NCBI RefSeq assembly: GCF_006442545.2
Contig: NZ_CP083952.1
Location: 1,791,501 to 1,855,500 of the forward strand
Direction: 5' to 3'
From: Mesorhizobium sp. B2-1-8
GTDB taxonomy: Bacteria > Pseudomonadota > Alphaproteobacteria > Rhizobiales > Rhizobiaceae
Length of the DNA: 64,000 bases
Made by a program: the position numbers and the translations under genes. The notes below the pieces were generated by a model. The model was not told the DNA's origin. It saw only the letters and a program-made list of their open reading frames with translations, and searched no databases. This document shows, piece after piece, positions 34,524 through 43,698 of this stretch. Each line of letters begins with the position of its first letter. Position 1 is the stretch's first letter.

Positions 34524-37313
34524 TTACCGTCTTCGCACTACGCTCGCCGGTTCAGTGTGCTTGCAGTCTGGAAACTGATTGCATCCACGAAACATCGATC
34601 CGTCTTTGTTGCGCCGCTCCACCAATTGGCCGACGAGGCAAGCTGGGCATTGGCTCAATTCGGCTCCCTCAACCGTCTCGAAGCGGACTTCGTCGCCGGC
34701 TATCTCGCAAAGCTCCTGAATATAGCGGGATGGCTGTCGGCGATTGGTCAACATGTAGACCCCTCGGCTGGCACGCGTCAGCGCCACGTAGAACAGGCGC
34801 CGTTCTTCCGCGTAAGCGAAGGTCTCGGGGCGGGGAATGACCAGGTTCAGCAGCTCATCACCTTCGATGCGGCTTGGCACGCCGTAGTTGCCCTCGCTGA
34901 TATCGAGCAGGACCGTGTAGTCGGCCTCAAGGCCCTTTGACCGGTGAAACGACAGCCCGGTCACCTCGATGTTGGCAAAGGACGGCGGCCTTCCTTCGAA
35001 AGTATCGAGGACGTTGTATCGCCACAAGACCAGAACCTTGAGCTTGTCGCGCTTTTCGTCGCGCCACCGGTTGGCGATGCCACCCAGAGCGGCATCAAGC
35101 CGTTCGAGTAGCCGCTGACAGGCCTCCGCGAAGTCCGGCTTGTCGCGTTTATCGTCGATGGGAATGACACGGATCGATCGCGAGACGGCCGGGCGCGTCG
35201 AGCGAACGGACTTCTTGATCTGTTCGGGGTTGCGCTGGACAAACTTGGCGGCCGTTTCGGCAATGAGCTGGTTACAGCGATACGTCTGCTCCAGGCGCCC
35301 CTGCCAACTGGTCCCGAAATTCGCTTCGAACCGTGTGAAGATCGTGATGTCCGATCCCGCAAAGCGATAGATCGACTGCCAGTCGTCTCCAACCGCGAAC
35401 ACCTTGCTGAACGCTTTCTGCAGTTTGAGCGCCTTGATGAGGTTAGCGCGGGGTTCGGAAATGTCCTGGAACTCATCCACGAGAATGAGGGAATAGGGGC
35501 TTCGATATCGACCTGTCTCGACCAGCCGGACCGCATCCGCGATCATCGAATCGAAGTCGATCCGTTTTGTTTCCTCGAGCTTCCGGGAATATCCCTGAGT
35601 GATCATCAAGACCACGCGCGCGAATAGCTTCGCGCGCTCCTTGTCATGCAAGGTCTTGGCACGTTCGAGCAGCATGTCGAGCGTAAGATGGCTGGCGCGA
35701 ATATGCTTCAAGCAGGTGGATATCAGCTGGTGATAATGCTTGATAATCACCGGATCGAGCGCCTTGGTGATTTCGGCGTAGCTCTTGCGCTTGAAAGGTA
35801 TGGAGCGCCGCGCCAGTTCGGATTCGAGCGTGCCAAGCAGCGTCTCGTTGCTTGCCTGGGCGGAAGTCGTCTCGAAGAAATCGATCTCATTGCGGCGATA
35901 TGCCAGCCGTTTGTTCTCGGCGTGCTGGGTATAGTCCGCAAAGGGTGAGCTTCCGTCCGCATTGAGCGCGAAATGCTCGTGTACAGTTGCGGTCTGCGGA
36001 TAGTAGAAATCGGGATGCAGATGGCGGACCGCGTCACCGTCTTCCGCTACTGCAATCTGCCGTTCGTATTCGAAGGTGACGGAATGCAGCCAAAGCCAGT
36101 TGGCGATCTTCTGCTCCTGCATGGACTTTACGATCACGCCGGACAGGGAACCGATCGTGGCGCTACCCTTTCGAAGGCTGTCCGACACGTAGCGCCGATA
36201 GTCGACCTGGCCGTCAAATACCTCGATGGGGATGTCGGCCTTGGGATGCACAACGAGAAGCTCGGCCCACATGCGGGCGAATTCCGGGTTGCCCTCGATA
36301 AGGTTCTGGATGATCGCCTCAATGACCTTGGTTTCGCCGGCGGGATGATCCACCCAGTTGGCGAGCTGGGGCGGCCGGCCCTCGACCTCCTTTATGATTC
36401 CGCGCCCGAGCGCATGAAACGTCGTGACGCGACACTCCAGGGCGGCGTCCTCAGCGACCTGCAGCTGGGCGGCGATCCTCGTCCTGAGTTCATCGGCTGC
36501 GTTTTTGTTGAAGGCCAAGAGCAGGATCTCGTCGGGCCGATAGAGCTGCTTCTCCAGGACGTAGGCGACCTTCCCGACCATCGTCGCGGATTTGCCCGAC
36601 CCTGCCGAGGCGACGAGCAGGTTGTTGTCCTCCAGGCGGATGCAGGCCTCGCGCTGCTGGTCGGAAAAAGAGCGCCGGTCGAGGTCGTCGAAGAACGGCC
36701 GGAACTTGATCAATTCCGAGCGGACGAAAGCCTCGTTGTAGGCGTGTCGAACCCTTGGGTCGGTTATCATGGCGAATGAAGCCGGGAGGGATGCCTTGAG
36801 CCCCGCAGGCATCAAGCTTGGGTCGAGAAGTGGATGAGAGAGGGCCGCTGCTGCGGCGCCTGGAACACTGGCAATGGCTCTGCTGAGATCGGCCTGGGCG
36901 AGATACTGTCTATTGCCCTCGGTGATCTCCCGAAGCCTGCCGTCGACCTCAAGCAGGCGCCCCTTCTCGATGGCGATCAGCCCGAAAAGGTGAGTGTTAA
37001 TGAAGGCATGAAGGTCCGCGGCCAACTGTGTGGCCGCGTCACCCGATAGTGCCGACAGCGTGTCTGTTCTGCCGCGAGCGCGTATCTCGACTGTGTGCCA
37101 CAAGAGGGCCTTGCTGGTCGAAATCGACACGACATCAAGGCAGCTAAGCTCGACTTCGCTATCTTGAGCCAGCTGGAAATGTCCCGACAGTTTGGGGTCC
37201 AGGGTCAGCTTCCATTTTCCCGCCGGAAACAACCGCGCAAAGAAGCCAGGGCGGTAGGTGCGCGAGCGGCCAGATAGCAATTTGGTCAAAGCCACGATTC
37301 GTGCGCCCAGCAT
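34524..37313 (-). CDS. HelD-like superfamily 1 DNA helicase with zinc ribbon
   Basis: This 929-residue SF1 helicase is closest in layout to E. coli helicase IV. Q-motif/Walker A is at about 218-242 (ASAGSGKSATM, K241), and motif II is LVDEFQDIS (611-619). Other motifs are GDDWQSIYRFAGSDI, RSKGLEADYTVLLD and VALTRASRGVYMLT. An insert around 433-460 (HPDFYYPQTATVHEHFAL) resembles the degenerate nuclease-like insert of HelD. The C-terminus (about 885-925) is a topoisomerase-type zinc ribbon with CPAC...GCNQFPDCKH. It may act in DNA repair or in defence; context does not decide. Confidence 0.85.
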   Translation of the reverse strand: MLGARIVALTKLLSGRSRTYRPGFFARLFPAGKWKLTLDPKLSGHFQLAQDSEVELSCLDVVSISTSKALLWHTVEIRARGRTDTLSALSGDAATQLAADLHAFINTHLFGLIAIEKGRLLEVDGRLREITEGNRQYLAQADLSRAIASVPGAAAAALSHPLLDPSLMPAGLKASLPASFAMITDPRVRHAYNEAFVRSELIKFRPFFDDLDRRSFSDQQREACIRLEDNNLLVASAGSGKSATMVGKVAYVLEKQLYRPDEILLLAFNKNAADELRTRIAAQLQVAEDAALECRVTTFHALGRGIIKEVEGRPPQLANWVDHPAGETKVIEAIIQNLIEGNPEFARMWAELLVVHPKADIPIEVFDGQVDYRRYVSDSLRKGSATIGSLSGVIVKSMQEQKIANWLWLHSVTFEYERQIAVAEDGDAVRHLHPDFYYPQTATVHEHFALNADGSSPFADYTQHAENKRLAYRRNEIDFFETTSAQASNETLLGTLESELARRSIPFKRKSYAEITKALDPVIIKHYHQLISTCLKHIRASHLTLDMLLERAKTLHDKERAKLFARVVLMITQGYSRKLEETKRIDFDSMIADAVRLVETGRYRSPYSLILVDEFQDISEPRANLIKALKLQKAFSKVFAVGDDWQSIYRFAGSDITIFTRFEANFGTSWQGRLEQTYRCNQLIAETAAKFVQRNPEQIKKSVRSTRPAVSRSIRVIPIDDKRDKPDFAEACQRLLERLDAALGGIANRWRDEKRDKLKVLVLWRYNVLDTFEGRPPSFANIEVTGLSFHRSKGLEADYTVLLDISEGNYGVPSRIEGDELLNLVIPRPETFAYAEERRLFYVALTRASRGVYMLTNRRQPSRYIQELCEIAGDEVRFETVEGAELSQCPACLVGQLVERRNKDGSMFRGCNQFPDCKHTEPASVVRRR

Positions 37314-37428
37314 GCAAATGGTGCGGAGGAGCCGACTATCATGAACAGATTGAGATGTTCCAAATTATCCCGGTACTTATGCTGAATAGTGCCTGGGTAT
37401 CTCTCAGCGGTCGCTGGAGCGTGATCCG

Positions 37429-37716
37429 TTGCAACGGGCGCGCATTTGTCATGTCCGTCGGATTCGGCGCTTGCAAGCATGTCATCGAGTTGGCGATGGA
37501 TTCGGATACGCGATTTGCGAGGCGCCCACACGACTGTCATTCACGTTGGCCGTGCCCCAACACTTCGCCGGTCTCGCGCAGATCGATGTAACGATCACAC
37601 CAAGGGGGGCCGGCTCGCACTTGGATTTCCAAGCGAGCGGGGCTGGGCCGCCTGACGCGCAACAGCTTTGGGAGAAAATGATAGGGAACCTGGCCCAGGT
37701 GCTCAACGGTCGTTGA
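37429..37716 (+). pseudogene. SRPBCC/AHSA1 domain, C-terminal fragment
   Basis: The last 60 residues (TRLSFTLAVPQHFAGLAQID ... LWEKMIGNLAQVLN) fit the C-terminal strands and long helix of AHSA1/SRPBCC proteins. Nothing before them resembles the N-terminal half of the domain. It appears to be a truncated relic. Confidence 0.4.
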
Positions 37717-37890
37717 TCATAGGCGCGAGGCTTTGGTCGGCGACGTCGGCTGCTATTGGCCTTAGCCGCTCTGGTGGACCGATGGATCCCGCGGTAGTAG
37801 TTCCTGCCAATAGGCCTGGTCAGCGTCGGGGAGGCGTAGCCTGCGCGACGCCGGCAAGGTAGACTATCAGATCCCGAACATAGTCATCGT

Positions 37891-38067
37891 TTGCCCGAGA
37901 CCGATCTCACCGAATTTGACCTCCTGGCCGGCCGGCTGTCGCGAGAAGCGAATCTCACGGAAGCACAGGCTCGTGATCTGATTGAGCGTTTCGGCACGGA
38001 CTGGGAAAAGCTGCTCAACGAAGCTCATTTCACCAAAGAGCTTGAAGGCAGGCTTAGCGAGGAATAA
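37891..38067 (+). CDS. small helical protein, DUF3606-like
   Basis: The frame has good coding character and encodes REANLTEAQARDLIERFGTD followed by a helical tail, similar in style to DUF3606 proteins. No ATG is present; TTG at 37891 is assumed and the frame is open back to 37840, so the start is uncertain. About 58 residues; function unknown. Confidence 0.4.
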   Translation: MPETDLTEFDLLAGRLSREANLTEAQARDLIERFGTDWEKLLNEAHFTKELEGRLSEE

Positions 38068-38109
38068 ATCCCTAGACGGTGCGGGTGATCCTTCAGCACG
38101 AGGATCGCC

Positions 38110-38364
38110 ATGGGCAAGGAATACCCCTTTTCGGAAGGCACGCTCGGCGGCAAGCTTGCGGCCGGTACAGGCCTATCAGTCTACTGCCTCACATGCAGGC
38201 GCAGGGCGGTGCTGGACTTGGCCGCGCTGGCCAAGCGGTTCGGGCCGGATCAGCCCTGCCTCCACTGGGATCTGTCGAAAATCATCTATTGCAGCGAGTG
38301 CCGCAGCGCCGGCCGCGATGATGATCGGAACCATGCGGTGACACCGGACAAGCGGAGACGCTGA
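38110..38364 (+). CDS. small zinc-ribbon-like protein
   Basis: This 84-residue protein has two CxxC knuckles (YCLTCRR at about 25-31 and YCSECRS at about 60-66), which probably bind one zinc. Between them is a helical stretch (LAALAKRFGPDQP). I recall similar small proteins in rhizobial islands, without known function. It lies 42 bases after the previous small frame. Confidence 0.6.
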   Translation: MGKEYPFSEGTLGGKLAAGTGLSVYCLTCRRRAVLDLAALAKRFGPDQPCLHWDLSKIIYCSECRSAGRDDDRNHAVTPDKRRR

Positions 38365-38647
38365 TGCGCGATAGTGAGGACGCCCGCGGCGCCCACCGCA
38401 CCGCTCCGACCCTTAGCCAGGCAGGGGCTGGACGCCCATCGCGTCCAGCCCTTGCTAGGGGGTTCGATAATCTCTGCACTATCTTGGGGACGCTGATCTC
38501 AAGCCACTCTATCTGACCCTCCCTCAAAGTTCCGACTGCTTTTCTTTGCGATTGAATACAAGCAGCAGCTAATATACTCTGCTTAGCCGGTGGGGGATCG
38601 ATAATGCTCAATCCGAGACGAAAACTTGCGAGCAGTGAGGCTCGAAG

Positions 38648-39268
38648 ATGAGAACGGTCGAGGCATTGCTTCTTTCTTACTTGCTCGCCATTCCGGCGCA
38701 CGCTGCCGATATGCTCAAGGACACTATCACCTGCAAGTGCGGACCGGAGACGTTCGACTGGTCAACCATTAGGACGATCTACGAAAAAAAGAGCAGCAAC
38801 GGCGGCGGCTACGATGACCCCGCACCGATGGACGGCCTTTGCAGATTTCAGGCTCAACTCTTCAATGAGCAACACTGCACCAGCGGCGCTCTCTGCTTTC
38901 CAAAGATCAAACTGAAAGCGACGAAAGATCTTCAAGTCGTCGGGGTAAGGGCGAAACCGGAGTGCAGATCGAGCCTTTTCAAGCCACATCCAAACCCGTT
39001 TGTGAGAGTAAGACTCGGTCCCTATCGCCCTGGGGACAATGTGGATCAGATGTGGGGCGGGCTGTTTGGCGACAACGCGAAAGACTTCACCGTCTTGGTG
39101 CTGACCTATCTCAAGATCTCTCGCTACCCAGCAGGAACGGACGGCTTCAAATTCGAAGGACGAGTACCCAAGGGGACAGTGCCAGCGACTTACTACGGCC
39201 AAATAGAGGCTACCAATAAGAATGGCTCTGCTGTCATGGACTTCCAAATGGAAGTTACCGGTCCTTAG
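38648..39268 (+). CDS. secreted protein, unknown
   Basis: This 206-residue protein has a short signal peptide (about residues 1-19, ending AHA-A). The mature part has five or more cysteines (TCKC, GLCRFQ, HCTSGALCF, PECRS) and a C-terminal beta-rich half (LTYLKISRYPAGTDGFKFEG). I do not recognise it. The phrase IxRYP...G also occurs near the end of the next gene's product (VRASRYPQLLVDG), so the two may share a distant C-terminal fold. Confidence 0.55.
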   Translation: MRTVEALLLSYLLAIPAHAADMLKDTITCKCGPETFDWSTIRTIYEKKSSNGGGYDDPAPMDGLCRFQAQLFNEQHCTSGALCFPKIKLKATKDLQVVGVRAKPECRSSLFKPHPNPFVRVRLGPYRPGDNVDQMWGGLFGDNAKDFTVLVLTYLKISRYPAGTDGFKFEGRVPKGTVPATYYGQIEATNKNGSAVMDFQMEVTGP

Positions 39269-39403
39269 CCTCTGGGGCGCCGAGACCTGCTCAATGCGAC
39301 AGCGCTTATGAGGATGGCGGCCAGCACCGCCGCGGCGTCGCCCGAATACATGAACGAAGTAAGTCTAATATTAAACTGGAGAGGAAAGGGAGGGAACGGC
39401 GAA

Positions 39404-39982
39404 ATGAGAATAGCGATTGTTTTTTTCGCAATATTGGCTTGTTTACTGTCGCCCGCAAATGCCAAATCAAGCAACCGGTCCATCGTGAAGATGTATCGCG
39501 TCAATTCCATCATGCAGCCCAAGAGCTTACCAGATACGTTTTTTGAGTGCATGCGAGACCCTGTCTGCAAGGCTGTTCTGGGCAGCGCCACAGACGCGCT
39601 CGGCATCCCTTCAGAGGCGGTGGAGATAGCCGGATTAGCCGCACCCTCTAAACGGAAGGGAGAAGATACAAGCTATGCGTTTTACCCGCCCAAAGGGTAC
39701 CTTATATGCGCAGCGAAAGTGAGAACAATGTCTGTGGTCCCGGCCAGTGGTTCGAGGGCGACGACGGCTGGATTTAACGCCCACAGCACCGGGTTCGGCG
39801 TCTACACGTGGACGCCCCGGCGTCCGCTCTTTGAAGGTCGAAGCTTCTATGATGGCTATCTGACAATCAAGTACGTGAGGGCATCACGATACCCCCAACT
39901 TCTTGTCGACGGCGAGTGCACAGTAACTTCTAAGCCGCGCAGGATAGGGTGCAAAGGGCGCTGCGGGAACTACGACTTCTAG
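39404..39982 (+). CDS. secreted protein, unknown
   Basis: This 192-residue protein has a clear signal peptide (MRIAIVFFAILACLLSPANA). The mature part contains several cysteines (FFECMRDPVCKAV; CAAKV; GECTV; GCKGRCGNYDF). The start at 39404 is supported by GGGAGGG upstream; the open frame before it is not coding-like. It is the second of a tandem pair of exported proteins. Function unknown. Confidence 0.55.
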   Translation: MRIAIVFFAILACLLSPANAKSSNRSIVKMYRVNSIMQPKSLPDTFFECMRDPVCKAVLGSATDALGIPSEAVEIAGLAAPSKRKGEDTSYAFYPPKGYLICAAKVRTMSVVPASGSRATTAGFNAHSTGFGVYTWTPRRPLFEGRSFYDGYLTIKYVRASRYPQLLVDGECTVTSKPRRIGCKGRCGNYDF

Positions 39983-40205
39983 AGCCTCGAAGGACCAGCG
40001 AAGCGCCTTAAAGGCACAAGCCCAATGCGCGATAGCAAACTGATCGAACGGCCCGTTCGAGGCTGGACACCATGGAAGAACGGCGCCGGCGAGCACGACA
40101 TCGGCTCGCTTCCTGCATTTCCCCAAGCTGAATGTGACTTGCTAGTTCGATGGCTCGGAACTCGTCGCGATCGAGCACTGGGGATATCGCCGGCCGCAAT
40201 GGTGC

Positions 40206-40370
40206 ATGAAGCTCAAGCCGAAAAACTGGCAACCGCTACCCGAGGAATTCAGGCTCGAGCGGGAGAGGGTGCGGGAGGAGAAGCTTGCCGTCGCCAAGGC
40301 AGAGGCCGAAGCACGCTTCCTTGCCGCCTACCAGAGGCGCCAGGATGCGCGGGGCGCATCGCCGGCGTAG
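40206..40370 (+). CDS. short coiled-coil protein or gene fragment
   Basis: These 54 residues are rich in Glu, Arg and Ala (EEFRLERERVREEKLAVAKA), forming one long helix. Coding character extends upstream in frame as far as a TAG near 40145 (GSELVAIEHWGYRRPQWC), without an earlier ATG. It is therefore either a small gene starting at 40206 or the end of a decayed larger one. Confidence 0.4.
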   Translation: MKLKPKNWQPLPEEFRLERERVREEKLAVAKAEAEARFLAAYQRRQDARGASPA

Positions 40371-40405
40371 GACGGCGGCGAGAGCAAACGCGCGCTGGCG
40401 GGCGT

Positions 40406-40636
40406 CTATTCCTTAAGGTGGCCGATAAGGCTGCGCGAGATCGACACGCAGAACGCGCTGATGAATGCGCCAAAGATCAACGGAAGAAACGTCGAAATCT
40501 CGAATGGCTTTCCGGCCAGGTTCAGCGTCAAGATCGGAACGATCGCGCCGGTGGCAAGGGAAATGGCAGCTAGGCTGTTGAAGAACGTCGCTGCCAGCTT
40601 CACGCGTTCGTTGTGAACCAGTTTGCTTTCCGTCAT
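40406..40636 (-). CDS. small two-segment membrane protein
   Basis: This 76-residue protein has two hydrophobic segments (about 15-35 and 46-66) and a short loop. The ATG at 40636 follows GGGGTGATCGAC. The function is unknown; size and topology would suit a holin-like or toxin-like peptide, but there is no direct sign of either. Confidence 0.5.
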   Translation of the reverse strand: MTESKLVHNERVKLAATFFNSLAAISLATGAIVPILTLNLAGKPFEISTFLPLIFGAFISAFCVSISRSLIGHLKE

Positions 40637-40777
40637 GTCGATCACCCCGTGTGAGGTAGAAACAGCCCCACAGCGCCAGCGTAGCCATCAGCGCGCTTGC
40701 CGCCATGCTGCCGGTAGCGCCAGACAACGCTGGCAACCATCGCAGCGGCGATTGCAGCGATGTAGAGCGGGACCATT

Positions 40778-41806
40778 CTATGGCTTGTTGCCTTGGTAGC
40801 AGGCCAGCTGAACTTGATTGGAGAAATCCAAGATCGTCTTCTGCTTGAACTCCTCGCCGTTAAAGCGGGGCATTGAATACGCCATCATTACCATCGACCT
40901 TGCTATCGGCTTGAAGGACTCAACGTCGAATCTGTCGACAACAGACATCATGGCGGACATATCAGTCCCGTCTTGGCGCTTCTCCATAATCGAACGCGCT
41001 AGTGAGCCCAGGGCGGTGCAATTCGCTGTCAGGGTTTTTGTCCCTTCCACCGTCTCCCCGCTTGCAGGAGTGTTTGTCCGATCGAGCGGATAGCCGTTTT
41101 CAGCCATGCAACTCCGCATCCGGCTCCCTGTGAGTTCGTTTGGTTTCGGTCCCATACATTTAGTCATCACGCCCAAGCACTTCGGTACATCGGGACTCGA
41201 CTGGCATATGGTTGCTGAAATTAGGAGGGCTTCCTCTCGGTCTCGCGCTTGTGCGATCACCTCCGGGTCAGCCACGGTGTTGATTTTCAACGCAGGACCG
41301 ATTGCAACGTCTGCTCCCGCAAGGTCAAATGTTGCGTCTATGAAATTGCCCGCGTCAAAAAAGAACCGGATTTCCAGCACTTTGCCGTCCAACATATTCC
41401 GTAGAGTCCCACGCGTCGGCGAAGGGTCTTGGCCATGCCAAAGAATGTCTCTAATCGACCTACCTTCAACCACAATTGGTTGCTCAAGATTCAGTGGGTC
41501 TTTCTGAGAATCTATGTTGTAATCAATTGATTCATTATCATCGACTCGAAGCGTTGCGACCCTTCCTAATGCCTTGATCCTGTCAAGTGAGCTTCGAGGC
41601 AGCGACAGTACCCATCTAACCTTGGTGTCATTGCTTCGAAATATGTAGATCGAATAACCTTGGGTATTCGTAGTTGTCGCTGCTGACACTGGTTCGGCCG
41701 TGACGGGATCTCGGAATTCCGCAACTGACCAAGTGTCCGCATATGCCGTTGGGACTGACGCGAAAGCGTTCAACAAAACTGCCGAAACGAAGAAAATAAG
41801 GCGCAC
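40778..41806 (-). CDS. exported protein, unknown
   Basis: This 342-residue protein has a signal peptide (MRLIFFVSAVLLNAFASVPT, cleavage near AYA-D). The mature part starts with a beta-rich domain (about 25-190), followed by a helical, Cys-containing domain (ICQSSPDVPKCLGVMTKCMG) to the end. The first domain resembles generic invasion/IalB-type beta domains only in style. GTG at 41806 is chosen because GGAGG lies 5 bases upstream; an ATG further upstream would bury the signal peptide. Confidence 0.55.
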   Translation of the reverse strand: MRLIFFVSAVLLNAFASVPTAYADTWSVAEFRDPVTAEPVSAATTTNTQGYSIYIFRSNDTKVRWVLSLPRSSLDRIKALGRVATLRVDDNESIDYNIDSQKDPLNLEQPIVVEGRSIRDILWHGQDPSPTRGTLRNMLDGKVLEIRFFFDAGNFIDATFDLAGADVAIGPALKINTVADPEVIAQARDREEALLISATICQSSPDVPKCLGVMTKCMGPKPNELTGSRMRSCMAENGYPLDRTNTPASGETVEGTKTLTANCTALGSLARSIMEKRQDGTDMSAMMSVVDRFDVESFKPIARSMVMMAYSMPRFNGEEFKQKTILDFSNQVQLACYQGNKP

Positions 41807-41924
41807 AAACACCTCCCCCTCCCTCTTTTGCCCTAAATGAACATCGCGCAACTGTGGAGCGCACGCAAGCGGGCTCCCCGAAGGGAGCGGCTTGACGATT
41901 CCAGCGAAGTGCGGCTGCGGGGGT

Positions 41925-42144
41925 TATTTCCTAGCCATCAACCGCTGCACTAAGATGGTTGAGACGCGCCCGACCAGGATCGCAACGCCTATAACGACGG
42001 GCACATAGACGTGCCTGTTCCATCCTTCAGCTTTGCAGAACGTCACAAGCAAGAGTGCCACCGGAAGGCCAATCAGAATTATGCCAAGGGCCTGCGGTCG
42101 CCTCTTTTGAGGCGCTCGATATTTGCCTCTTGTACCGGGGTCAT
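41925..42144 (-). pseudogene. frameshifted small membrane protein behind XRE gene
   Basis: An ATG overlaps the stop of the XRE gene (ATGA) and begins MTPVQEANIERLK, but this frame stops soon after. A second frame one base off continues convincingly as RPQALGIILIGLPVALLLVT and a second hydrophobic segment, ending ILVQRLMARK at 41925. Together they make a plausible 70-residue two-segment membrane protein broken by a single-base shift near 42105. Confidence 0.45.
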
Positions 42145-42371
42145 TTCTTCAGCCTCACCCCAGCGCCGCCGCCGTTCTCGGGAATGAACTCGACGCCGGC
42201 CGCGATCAGTGTCTCCTGCAGGCGCGCTAATGTGGTGGCATAGGGCGCACGCTTCCCCGCTTCGAAGTCGGCGATCGTCGCGCGCCCCACATCAGCCTTC
42301 TCTGCGAGATCCTGTTGCGACCATCCTATTAGGCCGCGGGCCGCCCTCAACTGACCTGCAGATATCGTCAT
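42141..42371 (-). CDS. XRE family transcriptional regulator
   Basis: This 76-residue, single-domain helix-turn-helix protein reads LRAARGLIGWSQQDLAEKAD then VGRATIADFEAGKR. The C-terminal extension EFIPENGGGAGVRLKK is shared with the second XRE gene of the island at 52603, and its PENGGG-GVRL ending is common in rhizobial XRE proteins. It could regulate the membrane gene overlapping its 3' end. Confidence 0.85.
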   Translation of the reverse strand: MTISAGQLRAARGLIGWSQQDLAEKADVGRATIADFEAGKRAPYATTLARLQETLIAAGVEFIPENGGGAGVRLKK

Positions 42372-42569
42372 GCGCTCCTACTTCATGCAAATTGTATTGA
42401 CTTGCAGTCGAAGTCATTTAATTTGCATGATGTTACAGCAACCATGCTCATGGGGCAATATCATGCCGAACATCCATGTTCCGGCAGCCGGCGGAGCTAT
42501 GACCGCTGACCGGATAGCTATCATCGGCCGCTTTTCCGGCCGCATCCTCCTCGTGCCACGGAGGTCGTC

Positions 42570-43216
42570 ATGACCTTCGCGCCGCAGCTCCAGAAACCCT
42601 GCTTGTCCCACTTACTAATCGGAAGGCGATCGCCGACTCCATTGAAAAGTTGATCGACATGCTGGACGAGCTCGACCCGGATCCCGACCTCGAGCCCTGG
42701 CTCGGCTGGCCCGAAAGCGGCGGACTGGAAGCCGGCGGCATTTCCGACGATCGCGAGGCCGAAGACGAGCACGGCGGCGATATCAACGACGAGCCGCAGG
42801 CCGGCGCCGGCGGCGGAACATGGGAGGGCGACGACGAACACAGCCTTGGCTGGACTGAAGCACAGTGACAGACGGGCTCGCTGGGCTGTTTCGGCCGTGA
42901 GGGTGACCTGGAGGACCAGGGCGACAGCGATCCTTCCTTGGGCTGGGGCAACGTCACCGGGCAGACCGGCGTTGGCCTGGATCGATGGGGCGATGACGCC
43001 GACAGCGGAGGCAGCGAAGGCGCTCTCGTCTTCACAGGCGAGGGACACGAAATCGCGCGGGAACTGGTCCGTAAGCACAGGCAGAAGCGGCCCGAGCCAT
43101 CGCTGAAGATTATCGGGCCAGTCGTCACGGCGCCGGGCTGGAATGGTCCACTATCGCAAGCCGACGTCGATAGCCCGGATACCCGCGCGCACTACTGGAC
43201 GGCGAAGGGGTTCTGA
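42570..43216 (+). pseudogene. decayed acidic repeat protein (EPSLGW-type)
   Basis: Coding signal runs from an ATG at 42570 through one frame change near 42615 and an in-frame TGA at 42866. After joining, the protein reads like the acidic hypothetical proteins common in rhizobial islands, with repeated D/E-rich segments ending in a PSLGW-type motif (EPWLGW, EHSLGW, DPSLGW). The C-terminal 90 residues end TRAHYWTAKGF. Function unknown; the copy appears inactive. Confidence 0.55.
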
Positions 43217-43275
43217 GCAAAATTCCAGTCTGGAATTATGCCCGGTTGCTCAGGTGGCCGGGGATGCCCGGAATT

Positions 43276-43617
43276 TCAGTAGTCAGTTGAAGCGCCATGC
43301 GACGGTTTTACAGGACGCCACCAAGACTCAAGGCTAGGAGGCACGGTGCCCGTACTAGCCCACTTGTCGAACTCTTCATCGGGAATCTCGACACCCGAGT
43401 AACGTGACAGGGCCCTAAGAGCGAATTTTCTCCCAGGCAATGATGTGTCCTTGTTCTCGCCTGCCAGAATTGAAAGCGACACCCGTACCATTTCGATGTC
43501 CAGTTCGCGGTTTTTATTCCAGTATCCGAAGGCGCCTGTCCATACCGTAGCTATGGCCCCGACGACGGCCCCGATGACGCCCCCGGCAAAAGCCCAGCCA
43601 GCTTCTCGACTTGCCAT
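43276..43617 (-). CDS. small membrane protein
   Basis: This 113-residue protein has an N-terminal Gly/Ala-rich membrane segment (about 7-28, WAFAGGVIGAVVGAIATVW) and a soluble C-terminal part that is helical. I do not recognise it. It lies 81 bases downstream of the HEPN-like gene on the same strand and may be its partner. Confidence 0.55.
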   Translation of the reverse strand: MASREAGWAFAGGVIGAVVGAIATVWTGAFGYWNKNRELDIEMVRVSLSILAGENKDTSLPGRKFALRALSRYSGVEIPDEEFDKWASTGTVPPSLESWWRPVKPSHGASTDY

Positions 43618-43698
43618 GTCACCTCCCCCAAAAAGCCGTGGCTCCTTTTATTTCAGCCATCGCAACACCGAGCACAAGAGATCTGCAAGAGAGATTTG

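Noticed and set aside
40649..40776. Minus-strand frame of 42 codons (hydrophobic start) between two small genes
   Set aside because: A competing frame on the same strand is equally open, so I cannot choose; neither has strong support.
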